A DNA stretch of 64,000 nt from NCBI GenBank assembly GCA_002937655.1, contig PTKH01000003.1, forward strand, positions 1 through 64,000, written 5' to 3'. This DNA comes from Alphaproteobacteria bacterium MarineAlpha9_Bin3. GTDB lineage: Bacteria; Pseudomonadota; Alphaproteobacteria; TMED109. Below the pieces are notes generated by a model, which was not told where the DNA came from, made no database searches, and saw only the letters and a list, made by a program, of their open reading frames with translations. Position numbers and translations under genes: made by a program. Shown in pieces: positions 1 through 12,451 of this stretch. Position 1 is the stretch's first letter. Each line of letters starts with the position of its first letter.

Positions 1-213
1 GAGTATTTAGGGCCTGCTACTTTATTACAAGCTTATAGATGGATTTCTGATTCTAGAGACGAAGCTCGAGAGGAGCGCTTAGATTATTTAGAGGATTCCT
101 TTAAGTTATATAGATGCCACACTATTATGAATTGTACTAAAACTTGTCCAAAAGGCTTAAATCCTGCGAAGGCAATATCAAAAATTAAAAAAGCAATTTC
201 TGAAAGAGCTTAA
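1..213 (+). CDS. sdhB: Succinate dehydrogenase iron-sulfur subunit, C-terminal part (truncated by window edge)
   Basis: Frame 1 translation [21 protein letters not shown]...[28 protein letters not shown] ends at TAA 211-213; Cys motif [17 protein letters not shown] typical of SdhB. Confidence 0.95.
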   Translation, partial: EYLGPATLLQAYRWISDSRDEAREERLDYLEDSFKLYRCHTIMNCTKTCPKGLNPAKAISKIKKAISERA

Positions 214-243
214 CATTAACTTTCTTTTGTAGTAATTACTTTA

Positions 244-1179
244 GTGATGATGTGGTTATTTATAATTTTAGGCTTATTAATTCTAGTGTCTTCTGGTGAT
301 TTTCTAGTTAGAGGATCTGTTGCATTAGCAAATATTTTTAAAATATCTCCGTATATAATAGCTGCTACTTTTATAGCTTTTGGAACATCCGCTCCAGAAT
401 TATTTGTTTCAGGAATAGCTAGTTATTCTGGTCATCCAGCAGCCGCTATAGGAAACATACTTGGTTCTAACTTTGCTAACGTGTTTTTAGCACTTGGAAT
501 GACTGCAGTAATTATTTCAATTTCTACACCCAAAAATAAATTTCCTTTAGAAATTAAGATATTATTATCTAGTACAATATTATTGCTAATACTTTTATAT
601 TACATCTCAATAATAAATTGTTTGATAGGTTTACTGTTATTAGGAATGCTTCTTTTATATATTATATATTTAATAAAATTTGATGCTAAAAAAAATTACG
701 AAAATAAAAAAAAAGAAAATCTATCTCTATCTAAATCTTTATTTATATTTATATCAGGACTTGTGGGAATTTCACTAGGAGCTTATTTATTAATTGAAGG
801 TTCTATTGAATTAGCTAAGTATTTTGGAATTAGAGAGACAGTTATAGGTCTTGGAGTACTAGCATTTGGGACATCTTTACCTGAAGTAGCGACTTCAATT
901 ATTGCTGCTATTAAGAAGGAAAACAGTATTGCTATAGGAAATATAGTCGGTTCAAATATTTTTAATATTTTAGGAATTGGCGGAGTAACAATATTGCTAT
1001 CTGGAAATGATTTTTTAAAATTAAATAACGTTATAAGTATTTATGACGTTATTCCTTTTATATTATCAACTTTTATTTTAGTTTATTTCTATAAATTTAA
1101 TACCAGTATTAATAGGACATATGGAATAATATTTGTAGTATTCTATACTATATGGATACTATCAATTTTTCTAAATTAA
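244..1179 (+). CDS. Calcium/sodium antiporter (CaCA family, YrbG-like)
   Basis: Two inverted repeats with GTSAPELFVS...GNILGSNFANV and GTSLPEVATS...GNIVGSNIFNI, multiple TM segments; start may be GTG 244, ATG 247 or ATG 250. Confidence 0.88.
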   Translation: MMMWLFIILGLLILVSSGDFLVRGSVALANIFKISPYIIAATFIAFGTSAPELFVSGIASYSGHPAAAIGNILGSNFANVFLALGMTAVIISISTPKNKFPLEIKILLSSTILLLILLYYISIINCLIGLLLLGMLLLYIIYLIKFDAKKNYENKKKENLSLSKSLFIFISGLVGISLGAYLLIEGSIELAKYFGIRETVIGLGVLAFGTSLPEVATSIIAAIKKENSIAIGNIVGSNIFNILGIGGVTILLSGNDFLKLNNVISIYDVIPFILSTFILVYFYKFNTSINRTYGIIFVVFYTIWILSIFLN

Positions 1180-1251
1180 TATTAGTAAATATCAATTCTA
1201 TAGTATATTTATAGGTACGGTAAAAATTATATTTTTAAATGGAGTAAAATC

Positions 1252-2745
1252 ATGACAGTTGTTGGCCACAGAATTAATGGAAAGATAGAAGTTGAAAATA
1301 ACTCTAGACTAGGAGATGTTTATAATCCTGCTACAGGAGAAGTTGAGCGGAAAGTAGCATTAGCTTCTGTTAGTCAGGTTGACAACGCAGTAAGTGCAGC
1401 AAAAGGCGCATTAGAATCTTGGAGTAAAACTCCACCTATTCAAAGAGCTAGAGTAATGTTTAAATATAAAAAGCTTATAGAAGATAATATTGATGAATTA
1501 GCAGATCTTGTTGGAAGAGAACATGGAAAAACTCTCGTAGATGCAAAAGGTTCAGTTATCAGAGGATTAGAAGTCGTAGAGTTTGCTTGTGGGATTCCGC
1601 ATCTTCTTAAAGGAGAATATACTGAGCAAGTAGGTTCTGGAGTAGATAGTTATTCTGTAAGACAGCCAGTAGGTATAGCTGCAGGAATAACACCATTTAA
1701 TTTTCCTGCAATGGTTCCATTATGGATGTTCCCAATAGCAATTGCTTGTGGAAATACATTTATCTTAAAGCCTAGTGAGAGAGATCCTTCATGCCCTATG
1801 AGATTGGCAGAACTATTAGAAGAAGCTGGAGCGCCAGCTGGTGTTTTAAATGTAGTAAATGGAGATAAAGAAGCCGTAGATGCTATTTTGGATCATCCAG
1901 ATATCGGTGCTGTTTCATTTGTTGGTTCTACACCTGTAGCAAAACATGTTTATTCTAGGGGATCTTTAGCTGGCAAAAGAGTTCAAGCTTTAGGTGGTGC
2001 TAAAAATCATATGGTTATAATGCCAGATGCTGATTTAGATCAAACTGTAGATGCGCTAATGGGTGCAGCCTATGGGTCTGCGGGTGAGCGTTGTATGGCT
2101 ATAAGTGTGGCCGTCGCAGTAGGAGATATTGGTGATAAGTTAATTGAAAAAATGGCACCAAAGGTAAGTGGTCTAAAAATAGGGCCTTGGGATGATCCCG
2201 AAGCTGAAATGGGACCAATAGTTACAAGACAGTCTTTTGATAAAATTACTAATTTAATAGATCAAGGTGAAAAAGATGGAGCTGATATTGTAGTAGATGG
2301 TAGAAACCTTACTTTACAAGGCTATGAGAAAGGTAATTTTATGGGAGGAACATTATTTGATAATGTTAAACCTGGCATGTCTATATATGATCAAGAGATA
2401 TTTGGGCCTGTCCTATCTACAGTTAGGGCAGAAACTTATACAGAGGCTTTAGATTTAGTTAAGACTAATCCTTACGGGAATGGAGTCTCTATTTTTACTA
2501 GGGATGGAGATACAGCAAGAGATTTTGCCTCCAAAGCAAATATAGGAATGGTGGGTATTAACATTCCAATACCAGTTCCAGTAGCTTATCACAGTTTTGG
2601 TGGTTGGAAAGATTCTTTGTTTGGATCTAATAATGCGCATGGCATGGATGGGGTGAGATTCTATACTAGAATAAAAACGGTTTCTTCTCGATGGCCCTCA
2701 GGCATTAAAGATGGTGCTTTATTTACTATGCCTATAATGAAGTAA
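1252..2745 (+). CDS. mmsA: CoA-acylating methylmalonate-semialdehyde dehydrogenase
   Basis: Aldehyde dehydrogenase fold; GITPFNFPAMVPLWMFP and GSAGERCMAIS motifs characteristic of MmsA. Confidence 0.93.
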   Translation: MTVVGHRINGKIEVENNSRLGDVYNPATGEVERKVALASVSQVDNAVSAAKGALESWSKTPPIQRARVMFKYKKLIEDNIDELADLVGREHGKTLVDAKGSVIRGLEVVEFACGIPHLLKGEYTEQVGSGVDSYSVRQPVGIAAGITPFNFPAMVPLWMFPIAIACGNTFILKPSERDPSCPMRLAELLEEAGAPAGVLNVVNGDKEAVDAILDHPDIGAVSFVGSTPVAKHVYSRGSLAGKRVQALGGAKNHMVIMPDADLDQTVDALMGAAYGSAGERCMAISVAVAVGDIGDKLIEKMAPKVSGLKIGPWDDPEAEMGPIVTRQSFDKITNLIDQGEKDGADIVVDGRNLTLQGYEKGNFMGGTLFDNVKPGMSIYDQEIFGPVLSTVRAETYTEALDLVKTNPYGNGVSIFTRDGDTARDFASKANIGMVGINIPIPVPVAYHSFGGWKDSLFGSNNAHGMDGVRFYTRIKTVSSRWPSGIKDGALFTMPIMK

Positions 2746-2760
2746 AATTAGGAATGTTTA

Positions 2761-3876
2761 TTGAATAATTCAAATACTGTATCTGATCTATATAAAAAAT
2801 TAATAGAAGAAGGTGCAGTAGTTGAAGATCATGGCCAACTGAATGCAATCAGCGCATTAGATAAATTATATAATCAAATAAATGCCAAAAATAATCTTAG
2901 AAATATTTTTTCAAGAAAAAAAAATATGGGAGTATATATCTATGGAAAAGTAGGTCGAGGGAAATCCTATATAATGGATTTATTTTATAAACTTATTCAA
3001 GATAAGAGATGTATGAGAGTTCATCAGCATGATTTTATGAAAAATATTTACGAATATATGAAAATTAGTAGATTATCTAATCATAAAAACCCGTTAAAAT
3101 TTGCAATAGATAAATTGACTAAAGATATAAATTTATTGTGTGTTGATGAATTTGAAGTTTTAGATGTTGCCGATGCAATGATATTAGAAAGAATATATCA
3201 ATTATTATTAAAAAAAAATATAAAAGTAGTTTTAACCTCTAATACAGCTCCATCAAATTTGTATAGAAATGGATTACAAAGAGAGCGTTTTATTCCATTT
3301 ATCGAATTAGTGGAGAGGCGTATTGAAATAAAAGAAGTATCCGAAGGTAAAGACTATAGAATAAAAAACCCTCACTTGTGTGGTATTCATGAGTTTCAAG
3401 ATTTTTACTATTTGCCAGCAAATACTAAATTATCTGAAAAATTATTTAATCTTTTAATAAACGGAAAAAAAATTAAATCAATAGAGTTAAAATATAACAA
3501 GAGAAAACTACAAATTGAAAAAATTTCAAACCGTGTTTCATTTTTTTCTTTTGAGTATTTATGTAAAGCAAATTTATCAACTATAGATTATTATCAAATA
3601 GCAAATGTGAGTGATTGGATTATTATAACAGATTTACCTAAATTAACCTCAACAGACAGAAATATCGCTAAAAGATTTCAAATACTTATTGATATTTTAT
3701 ATGACAAAAAAATAGGATTAACTTTATCTTCAAATATTAAGCCAGAGGATATTTATATTAAAGGTGATGGCTTTAAGGAATTTAGAAGAACTGTCTCTAG
3801 AATTTATGAAATGACTAATAAAGATTGGTTAAATAAAATAAAAAATAAAGATTTTAAAAAATTAATTAGTTTATGA
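2761..3876 (+). CDS. zapE: AFG1/ZapE-like ATPase
   Basis: Walker A GKVGRGKSYIMDLFY, LLCVDEFEV, VLTSNTAPSNLYRNGLQRERFIPFI; located just 5' of the mdh-suc cluster as in many alphaproteobacteria; TTG start. Confidence 0.85.
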   Translation: MNNSNTVSDLYKKLIEEGAVVEDHGQLNAISALDKLYNQINAKNNLRNIFSRKKNMGVYIYGKVGRGKSYIMDLFYKLIQDKRCMRVHQHDFMKNIYEYMKISRLSNHKNPLKFAIDKLTKDINLLCVDEFEVLDVADAMILERIYQLLLKKNIKVVLTSNTAPSNLYRNGLQRERFIPFIELVERRIEIKEVSEGKDYRIKNPHLCGIHEFQDFYYLPANTKLSEKLFNLLINGKKIKSIELKYNKRKLQIEKISNRVSFFSFEYLCKANLSTIDYYQIANVSDWIIITDLPKLTSTDRNIAKRFQILIDILYDKKIGLTLSSNIKPEDIYIKGDGFKEFRRTVSRIYEMTNKDWLNKIKNKDFKKLISL

Positions 3877-3902
3877 TACATATTATAAGTTAATTTTTAA
3901 AC

Positions 3903-5078
3903 ATGTATGGAGGTGTTGTGTCTAATCAAATAATTATTCCAAATATTATGCAAATAGGTGCTGGCGCAAGTTTAGAATTGGGAAATATAATGAATAGGAT
4001 GGAATATAAAAACCCTTTAATTATTACTGATTCTATGATGGTAGAACTAGGTTATATATCTAAAATTGAAGAAAATTTAAAAAATAATAATATAATTTCA
4101 GATGTTTTCAAGGATACAATTCCTGAACCAACAGTAAAATCTATACAAGAAGGCGTAAATAAGGTTAAAAATGGAAATTTTGATTCCCTAATAGCGTTAG
4201 GTGGAGGAAGTCCAATTGATAGTGCTAAAGCAATAAGTATTCTAGGAAAGTTTGGTGGTGAAATGAAGGAATATAAATTCCCACGTTTAGTAGATGAAAT
4301 AGGTATACCTATTATTGCTATTCCTACAACTGCTGGTACGGGAACAGAAGTTACAAAATTTACAATAATAGCTGATGAAAAAACAGATGAGAAGATGTTA
4401 TGTGTGGGGAAGGGTTTTATGCCTTCAGTTGCTTTAATAGATTATGAGTTAACTCTAAGTTTGCCACAAAGGTCTACAGCTGATACCGGAATAGACGCTT
4501 TAACTCATGCTATGGAAGCTTATGTAAGTAAAAAAGCTAATGCATTTAGTGATGCACAAGCATTGCAAGCTATGAGTTTAATAGCTCCTAACTTGAGAAC
4601 AGTATTTCACAATGGCAATGATAAAGAGGCAAGAGAAAAAATGATGTTAGGAGCTACATTGGCTGGAGTTGCTTTTTCAAATGCCTCAGTAGCTTTAGTA
4701 CATGGAATGAGTAGACCAATAGGAGCATTTTATCATGTACCTCATGGATTATCTAATGCTATGTTATTACCCTCTGTAACAGAATTTTCGATACCTGCAG
4801 CAACTCAGAGATACGCGCAGTGTGCGAGAGCTATGGGCGTAGCTGAAAAAGAGGATAGTGATGAAGAAGCTAATAATAAATTATTAAAGGAACTTGAAAA
4901 TTTAAATAAAGAATTAAATGTTCCTTCTCCTGAGGAGTTTGGAATAAACAGAGAAGAATTTATGGATAATTTAGAAATAATGGCAGAGCAAGCCTTGGCA
5001 TCAGGCTCGCCAGGCAATAATCCAAGAGTTCCAGATAATAAAGAAATAATAAATATATATAAACTTTTATGGTCGTAA
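3903..5078 (+). CDS. Iron-containing alcohol dehydrogenase
   Basis: GGGSPIDSAKAI, PTTAGTGTEVT, HGMSRPIGAFYHVPHG motifs; true start probably GTG 3918 because GGAGG sits at 3909-3913. Confidence 0.88.
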   Translation: MYGGVVSNQIIIPNIMQIGAGASLELGNIMNRMEYKNPLIITDSMMVELGYISKIEENLKNNNIISDVFKDTIPEPTVKSIQEGVNKVKNGNFDSLIALGGGSPIDSAKAISILGKFGGEMKEYKFPRLVDEIGIPIIAIPTTAGTGTEVTKFTIIADEKTDEKMLCVGKGFMPSVALIDYELTLSLPQRSTADTGIDALTHAMEAYVSKKANAFSDAQALQAMSLIAPNLRTVFHNGNDKEAREKMMLGATLAGVAFSNASVALVHGMSRPIGAFYHVPHGLSNAMLLPSVTEFSIPAATQRYAQCARAMGVAEKEDSDEEANNKLLKELENLNKELNVPSPEEFGINREEFMDNLEIMAEQALASGSPGNNPRVPDNKEIINIYKLLWS

Positions 5079-5172
5079 ATATAAATTATTTAACGATTAA
5101 AATATTTAGGCTTTAATAAAATAAATTTATAGGTATAAATGCATATTATAAAATTAATAAAAAAAGGATTAA

Positions 5173-6162
<990 letters not shown>

Positions 6163-6266
6163 TTATATTAATAATAATATTTCTTTATTATTTATAGTTT
6201 GAATTTTTCTTTTATCATGATAGATAAAGTTTATTATTAGTATAATAACATTACTGGTTATAATTA

Positions 6267-7430
6267 ATGAATATTCATGAATTTCAAGCAAAAAAAATAT
6301 TAGCTGATTACGGTGTAAATATACCTAGGGGTAAAGAAGCTTATAGTACTCAAGAAGCTCTTTCAATTGCAAAAGATATAGGTGGAAAAAAATGGGTTGT
6401 AAAAGCTCAAATTCATGCAGGTGGAAGAGGAAAAGCTGGTGGTGTAAAAATTGCGGATAGCCTTAAAGACGTAGAAAAAATAAGTAACTCTCTTTTGGGA
6501 ATGCAGTTGGTTACTCATCAAACTGGACCAGAAGGAAAAAAAGTAAACAAAATTTTTATTGAAGAGGGTGTAAATATAGTTTCTGAACTTTACTTGGGAG
6601 TAGTTTTAGACAGAAGTAATGGAAATTATGTAATGATGGCTTCCACAGAAGGCGGCACAGAAATAGAAGTTGTTGCAGAAAAAACTCCAGAAAAAATATT
6701 TAAGGTTCAGATTGATCCTTTACTTGGAATACAATCTTATCAAGCAAGACAATTAGTTTTTAAGTTAGGTTTGAAAAAACCTATATCTAATAAAGCTGTA
6801 AAATTTATATTGGCACTATCTAAAGCAGTTGAGGATACAGATGCTAATTTAGTAGAAATTAATCCTCTAGTTATAACAAAAGATGATGTATTAGCACTAG
6901 ATGCTAAAATGAATTTTGATGATAATGCTCTATTTAGGCAAAAGAGAATTGAAATTTTAAGAGATGAAGATGAAGAAGACCCAAGAGAACTTGAAGCAAC
7001 TAAACATGATTTAAATTATATTAGTTTAGATGGAAACATTGGGTGTATGGTAAATGGTGCTGGGTTAGCTATGGCTACAATGGATATTATAAAATTAGAA
7101 GGTGGTAGTCCCGCTAATTTTTTAGATGTCGGAGGAGGGGCAAGTAAAGAAAGAGTAGAACAAGCATTTAAAATTATTTTCTCTGATAATAAAGTAAAAG
7201 CAGTACTTATTAATATATTTGGAGGTATTATGAGATGCGATGTTATTGCAGAGGGAGTAGTTGCAGCGGCTAAAAATATTGATATTAAAGTTCCTTTAAT
7301 AGTTCGTTTAGCGGGAACTAATGAAGAAAAAGGTAATGAAATATTGGATAACTCGGGTTTAGATATAATAAGTGCTGATAATCTTGGTGATGCGGCTAAA
7401 AAAGTAGTTAAGTCTGTAAAGGAATTATAA
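6267..7430 (+). CDS. sucC: Succinate-CoA ligase beta subunit
   Basis: [18 protein letters not shown]-terminus and [12 protein letters not shown] motif. Confidence 0.97.
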   Translation: MNIHEFQAKKILADYGVNIPRGKEAYSTQEALSIAKDIGGKKWVVKAQIHAGGRGKAGGVKIADSLKDVEKISNSLLGMQLVTHQTGPEGKKVNKIFIEEGVNIVSELYLGVVLDRSNGNYVMMASTEGGTEIEVVAEKTPEKIFKVQIDPLLGIQSYQARQLVFKLGLKKPISNKAVKFILALSKAVEDTDANLVEINPLVITKDDVLALDAKMNFDDNALFRQKRIEILRDEDEEDPRELEATKHDLNYISLDGNIGCMVNGAGLAMATMDIIKLEGGSPANFLDVGGGASKERVEQAFKIIFSDNKVKAVLINIFGGIMRCDVIAEGVVAAAKNIDIKVPLIVRLAGTNEEKGNEILDNSGLDIISADNLGDAAKKVVKSVKEL

Positions 7431-8300
7431 ATGTCTATTATAGTAAATTCAGAAACTAAAGTAATTTGTCAGGGCTTCACTGGTGCACAAGGCACATTTC
7501 ATTCAGAACAAGCAATAGCATACGGTACAAAAATGGTTGCTGGTGTTTCACCAGGCAAAGGAGGCAGTCAGCATTTAGATTTACCTGTTTATAATACCGT
7601 TGATGAAGCTATCCACAATACTGATGCAAATACTAGTGTAATTTATGTTCCTCCTCCTTTTGCAGCTGATGCTATATTGGAGGCAATAGATGCAAATATA
7701 GATTTAATAGTCTGTATAACGGAGGGAATCCCTATATTAGATATGGTAAGAGTTAAGAATGTTTTAAATAATTCTAAAAGTAGGTTAATAGGTCCAAATT
7801 GTCCTGGTATAATTACACCTAATCAATGCAAAATAGGGATTATGCCTGGACATATTTGTATGGAGGGTAGTATAGGAATAGTTTCAAGATCGGGAACCTT
7901 GACTTATGAAGCTGTTGACCAAACTACAGCTTGTAAGTTAGGACAAACAACTTGTGTCGGTATAGGTGGTGACCCAGTGCCTGGAACAAATTTTATTGAT
8001 ACTTTAGAACTTTTTTTAACTGATGAATCTACAAAAGGTATTATTATGATTGGAGAAATTGGTGGATCTGCAGAAGAAGAGGCTGCAGAGTTTATTAAAA
8101 GTTCTAAAATAAAAAAACCTATCGTCGGTTTTATTGCTGGATTAAGTGCACCTGAAGGAAAAAGAATGGGTCATGCAGGTGCAATCATATCTGGAGGTAG
8201 TGGAGGAGCAGAAGATAAAATTGAAGCTTTAAAGTCAGCAGGAGTATCAATAGCTTCTTCTCCGGCCACTATTGGAGAAAAGATGTTAAAAATTATATAA
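7431..8300 (+). CDS. sucD: Succinate-CoA ligase alpha subunit
   Basis: [31 protein letters not shown]-like SRSGTLTYE and [11 protein letters not shown] motifs. Confidence 0.97.
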   Translation: MSIIVNSETKVICQGFTGAQGTFHSEQAIAYGTKMVAGVSPGKGGSQHLDLPVYNTVDEAIHNTDANTSVIYVPPPFAADAILEAIDANIDLIVCITEGIPILDMVRVKNVLNNSKSRLIGPNCPGIITPNQCKIGIMPGHICMEGSIGIVSRSGTLTYEAVDQTTACKLGQTTCVGIGGDPVPGTNFIDTLELFLTDESTKGIIMIGEIGGSAEEEAAEFIKSSKIKKPIVGFIAGLSAPEGKRMGHAGAIISGGSGGAEDKIEALKSAGVSIASSPATIGEKMLKII

Positions 8301-8321
8301 TTATGTTAAGGGTTAAAAATT

Positions 8322-11138
8322 TTGTTACCGCAGTCTCTAAATAAACAAACTCGTATTAAAGAATTAAGACAACTATATATTGCTTATAGTAAAGATAGAA
8401 ATCTTGTTAATATCGAATGGCAAGAATTTTTTGATGATCTTGCTCCTGATGCATGTAATTTTTTATCAGATTTAGAAATAGATCATAATTCTAATTTTGA
8501 AGTAAATAGTGATTTAACTTTGCATACAAATCAAGATAGTAGATCAGCTACATTAGATTCAATTAGAGCTTTAATGTTAATAAGGGCTTATAGAGTAAGA
8601 GGACATTTAAAAGCTAATTTAGACCCTCTAAATATAACTAAATCTTTGGATCATACGGAGCTTAAACCAGAAAGTTATGGTTTTGAAGAAAAAGATATGG
8701 ATAGGCCTATTTTTATTGATAATGTCCTCGGATTAGAATCTGCAACATTAAGAGAAATTTTGGTAAACTTAGAAGCTACATATTGCGGTACTATAGGCGT
8801 ACAGTTTATGCATATTCAGGACCCTGAGCAAAAAGCTTGGATACAAAAGACTTTGGAAAATGTGTTAAATCAACCTGATTTTACTGATATGGGCAAAAAA
8901 GCTATTTTTGAAAGATTAGTAGCAGCTGAAACCTTTGAGAGATTCTTAGATAGAAAATACACTGGTACAAAAAGATTTGGGTTAGAGGGTGCGGAGGCCA
9001 TGATTCCTGCATTAGAGCAAATACTTAAAAGAGGAGGAAAACTTGGTTTAGAAGAAGTAATAATAGGAACGGCCCATAGGGGAAGACTAAATGTACTAGC
9101 TAATTTTATGGGTAAACCCTTTGAAGCAATTTTTTCTGAATTCCAGGGGAACTCATCACAACCTGAAAACGTTCAAGGAGCAGGAGATGTTAAATATCAT
9201 CTAGGAACATCTTCAGATAGAACTTTTGACGGTAAGAAGGTACATCTATCATTAACTGCAAATCCTTCACATTTAGAGGCCGTTAACCCAGTAGTGGTAG
9301 GGAAAGTCCGTGCTAAGCAAGATCGGAAAGAAGATTTAGGACGTCGCAAGGTTGCAGCACTTTTGATACATGGTGATGCAGCTTTTTCCGGACAAGGATT
9401 AGTTCCAGAGACTCTAGATTTATCAGAATTAAAAGGTTATAGAATTGGAGGAACCATTCATTTTATAATAAATAATCAAATTGGTTTTACTACTAATCCT
9501 GTTAATGCTCGCTCGGGACCATATTGCTCAGATGTAGCTTTAATGATTCAAGCACCTATTTTACATGTTAACGGAGATGACCCAGAAGCTGTAGTTCATG
9601 CTGCAAGAATAGCAATTGAATTTAGACAAAAATTTAATAAAGATATAGTTATTGATATGTTTTGTTATAGGCGTCATGGTCATAATGAAGGTGATGAGCC
9701 AGCTTTTACTCAACCTACAATGTATAAAGCTATTTCAAACCATCCTTCAACGCGAGAAATATATAGTAATAAATTAATTAAAGAGAATCTAATTTCAAAA
9801 GAAGAGTCGGATAAGTTTTTGAATGATTGGTATTCTAGATTAGAGGAAGAATATAAAAAAGCTAATTCTTATAAACCTGTAAAAGCAGATTGGTTTAGTG
9901 GGGCATGGGAAGGATTAGATATAGCAAGAGAAAAAGGAAAAAGAAGAGGCGACACTAGTATAAATATAGAAAAGTTAGAATTAGTAGGGCAAGGATTAAC
10001 AAATTTACCGAAAAATTTTAATGTCCATAAAAAACTTCAGAAATTAATAGACCAGAGAAAGTCATCTTTTGAAGGTAAAACACCTATAGATTGGTCATCA
10101 GCAGAGTCTCTAGCTTTAGGCAGCTTACTAGTTGAAGGAGTAAAAATTAGAATGACTGGGCAAGACTCTGGAAGAGGAACATTTTCTCAGAGGCATGCAG
10201 TATTGGTTGATCAAAAAAATGATAATAAAATAATTTTATTAAATAATATTAAAAAAGATCAGGCAATATTTGAAATAGTTGATAGTCCTTTATCTGAGGC
10301 ATCAGTTTTAGGTTTTGAATATGGGTATTCTTTAGCAGAACCAAATGCTTTAGTAATTTGGGAGGCTCAGTTTGGAGATTTTGCAAATGGAGCACAAGTT
10401 ATTATTGATCAATTTATCTCCTCAGGTGAGAGCAAATGGTTAAGAATGTCTGGTTTAACTTTATTATTACCGCATGGCTACGAAGGTCAAGGCCCTGAAC
10501 ACTCTTCTGCTAGGATGGAAAGGTTTTTACAACTATGTGCCGAAGATAATTTACAAATAGTTAATTGTACTACTCCTGCAAATTATTTTCATGTATTGAG
10601 AAGACAAATGCATAGGTCATTTAGAAAACCTGTAATTATATTTACTCCAAAATCTTTATTACGTAATAAAAATGCAGTTTCAAAAATTTCTGACATAACA
10701 TCTGGATCATGGTTCCATAGAGTTTTACCAGATCCAAAAAAGTTATTAAAAAAAGATAAAGTTGATAGAGTGGTTTTATGCTCAGGAAAAGTTTTTTATG
10801 ATTTAGTGAAGATGAGAGAAGAAAACAAATTATTAAATATTAGAATAATAAGAATTGAACAGCTTTATCCTTTTCCTGAGGATGCGGTATTAAGAGAATT
10901 GAAAAATTTTTCTAACGCTAAGATTATTTGGTGTCAGGAAGAACCTAAAAATATGGGTGCGTGGACATATATAAGTCCGTTAATAGAAGAAGTAATGATT
11001 AAAATAGGATCTAAACAAAATAGGTTACATTATGCGGGAAGAGAAGCTCAAGCTTCCACTGCAACAGGACTATTTAGTAGACACCAACAAGAACAAAATA
11101 AATTATTAACAGAGGCTTTACTTAAAAGAACTAATTAA
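8322..11138 (+). CDS. sucA: 2-oxoglutarate dehydrogenase E1 component
   Basis: 938 aa; GTAHRGRLNVLANFMGKP, HLGTSSDRTFDGKKVHLSLTANPSHLEAVNPVV; TTG start. Confidence 0.97.
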   Translation: MLPQSLNKQTRIKELRQLYIAYSKDRNLVNIEWQEFFDDLAPDACNFLSDLEIDHNSNFEVNSDLTLHTNQDSRSATLDSIRALMLIRAYRVRGHLKANLDPLNITKSLDHTELKPESYGFEEKDMDRPIFIDNVLGLESATLREILVNLEATYCGTIGVQFMHIQDPEQKAWIQKTLENVLNQPDFTDMGKKAIFERLVAAETFERFLDRKYTGTKRFGLEGAEAMIPALEQILKRGGKLGLEEVIIGTAHRGRLNVLANFMGKPFEAIFSEFQGNSSQPENVQGAGDVKYHLGTSSDRTFDGKKVHLSLTANPSHLEAVNPVVVGKVRAKQDRKEDLGRRKVAALLIHGDAAFSGQGLVPETLDLSELKGYRIGGTIHFIINNQIGFTTNPVNARSGPYCSDVALMIQAPILHVNGDDPEAVVHAARIAIEFRQKFNKDIVIDMFCYRRHGHNEGDEPAFTQPTMYKAISNHPSTREIYSNKLIKENLISKEESDKFLNDWYSRLEEEYKKANSYKPVKADWFSGAWEGLDIAREKGKRRGDTSINIEKLELVGQGLTNLPKNFNVHKKLQKLIDQRKSSFEGKTPIDWSSAESLALGSLLVEGVKIRMTGQDSGRGTFSQRHAVLVDQKNDNKIILLNNIKKDQAIFEIVDSPLSEASVLGFEYGYSLAEPNALVIWEAQFGDFANGAQVIIDQFISSGESKWLRMSGLTLLLPHGYEGQGPEHSSARMERFLQLCAEDNLQIVNCTTPANYFHVLRRQMHRSFRKPVIIFTPKSLLRNKNAVSKISDITSGSWFHRVLPDPKKLLKKDKVDRVVLCSGKVFYDLVKMREENKLLNIRIIRIEQLYPFPEDAVLRELKNFSNAKIIWCQEEPKNMGAWTYISPLIEEVMIKIGSKQNRLHYAGREAQASTATGLFSRHQQEQNKLLTEALLKRTN

Positions 11139-11212
11139 TTAATAAAAATAGTGCTAAACTTTAAAACGAAAGTTAATATCATGGTGAAGTTCATTTTTTG
11201 TAGGATATATAA

Positions 11213-12451
11213 ATGAAAATTCTTGTGCCTGCCTTGGGAGAATCTGTTTCGGAAGCAACGGTCGCTAAATGGCTTAAAAATAAAGGCGACTTAGTTTCTA
11301 AAGATGAAGTTTTAGTGGAATTAGAAACAGATAAAGCAACCTTAGAAGTTTATGCTCAATCAAATGGAGTATTATCGGAGATATATATAAAAGCTGGCGA
11401 GGATGTTGAAATTGGTACTGAATTGGCAGAGTTCTTAGAGAATGAAAATATAAAATCAGATGAACTTGCTAAAAATACAAAACCTGATTTACAAAATAAA
11501 GATGATAAAAAAGAAGAAATTATCATAGAAGCTAAAAATAATAATAATAAAGAAGAAAAAAGTATAGAAAGCGTGCAAATTTCTTCTGCAGAAATTAAAA
11601 GGTCTGGAGCAGGAAATAAAATTACTAAGAATGATATAGAAGAATTTATTAATGGTGCAAATTTATCTCCTAGTCAAAGAAGGGAAGATATATCTACAAA
11701 ATTTGAAAACTTAATAGATTCTAATTTAGAAAATAAAAATATAGTAACTTCAAAAAATTCAACACGTGTAGCGATGACTAGATTACAGAGGACTATGGCA
11801 GAGAGGTTGAAATCTGCTCAGAATAATGCAGCAATGCTAACTACATTTAATGAAGTTGATATGTCAAATGTAATTAATATTAGAAAAAATAACAAAGATA
11901 ATTTTGAAAAAAAATATGGAGTAAAACTTGGTTTTATGTCATTTTTTTGCAATGCAGTAGCACTCGCTTTAAAAGACATAAAAATTATAAATTCTGAGAT
12001 AGATGGAAATGATATTATATATCATGAACATATAGATATTGGTATAGCTTTAGGTGCACCTCAGGGTCTTCTAGTTCCAGTAGTTAGGTCCGTTGATACA
12101 AAATCATTTTTTGAAATTGAAAAAGAAATATTTGATTTTGGTATAGAAGCAAAAGAAGGAAATATTACTTCTGATCAAATGACTGGAGCTACATTTACTA
12201 TTACTAATGGAGGAATTTATGGTTCAATGATGTCCACACCTATTTTAAATCCACCTCAAACAGGGATATTGGGATTGCACCAAATTAAGGATAGGCCAGT
12301 AGTAGATAATGGTGATATTAAAATTAAACCAATGATGTACATTGCATTGACTTATGATCATCGTGCAGTATCAGGTAAAGAGGCAGTATCATTTTTGGTA
12401 AAGGTAAAAGAATTTATTGAGCAGCCAGATAGAATGTTAATTGGGTTGTAA
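11213..12451 (+). CDS. sucB: Dihydrolipoyllysine-residue succinyltransferase (E2 of 2-oxoglutarate dehydrogenase)
   Basis: Lipoyl domain LVELETDKATLEV, catalytic YDHRAVSGKEAVSFL. Confidence 0.96.
   Translation: MKILVPALGESVSEATVAKWLKNKGDLVSKDEVLVELETDKATLEVYAQSNGVLSEIYIKAGEDVEIGTELAEFLENENIKSDELAKNTKPDLQNKDDKKEEIIIEAKNNNNKEEKSIESVQISSAEIKRSGAGNKITKNDIEEFINGANLSPSQRREDISTKFENLIDSNLENKNIVTSKNSTRVAMTRLQRTMAERLKSAQNNAAMLTTFNEVDMSNVINIRKNNKDNFEKKYGVKLGFMSFFCNAVALALKDIKIINSEIDGNDIIYHEHIDIGIALGAPQGLLVPVVRSVDTKSFFEIEKEIFDFGIEAKEGNITSDQMTGATFTITNGGIYGSMMSTPILNPPQTGILGLHQIKDRPVVDNGDIKIKPMMYIALTYDHRAVSGKEAVSFLVKVKEFIEQPDRMLIGL

Noticed and set aside
6163-6266. AT-rich inverted repeat AATAATAATATTTCTTTATTATT between mdh and sucC
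   Set aside because: Only A-U pairs, expected by chance in this composition; not enough for a terminator or leader call.
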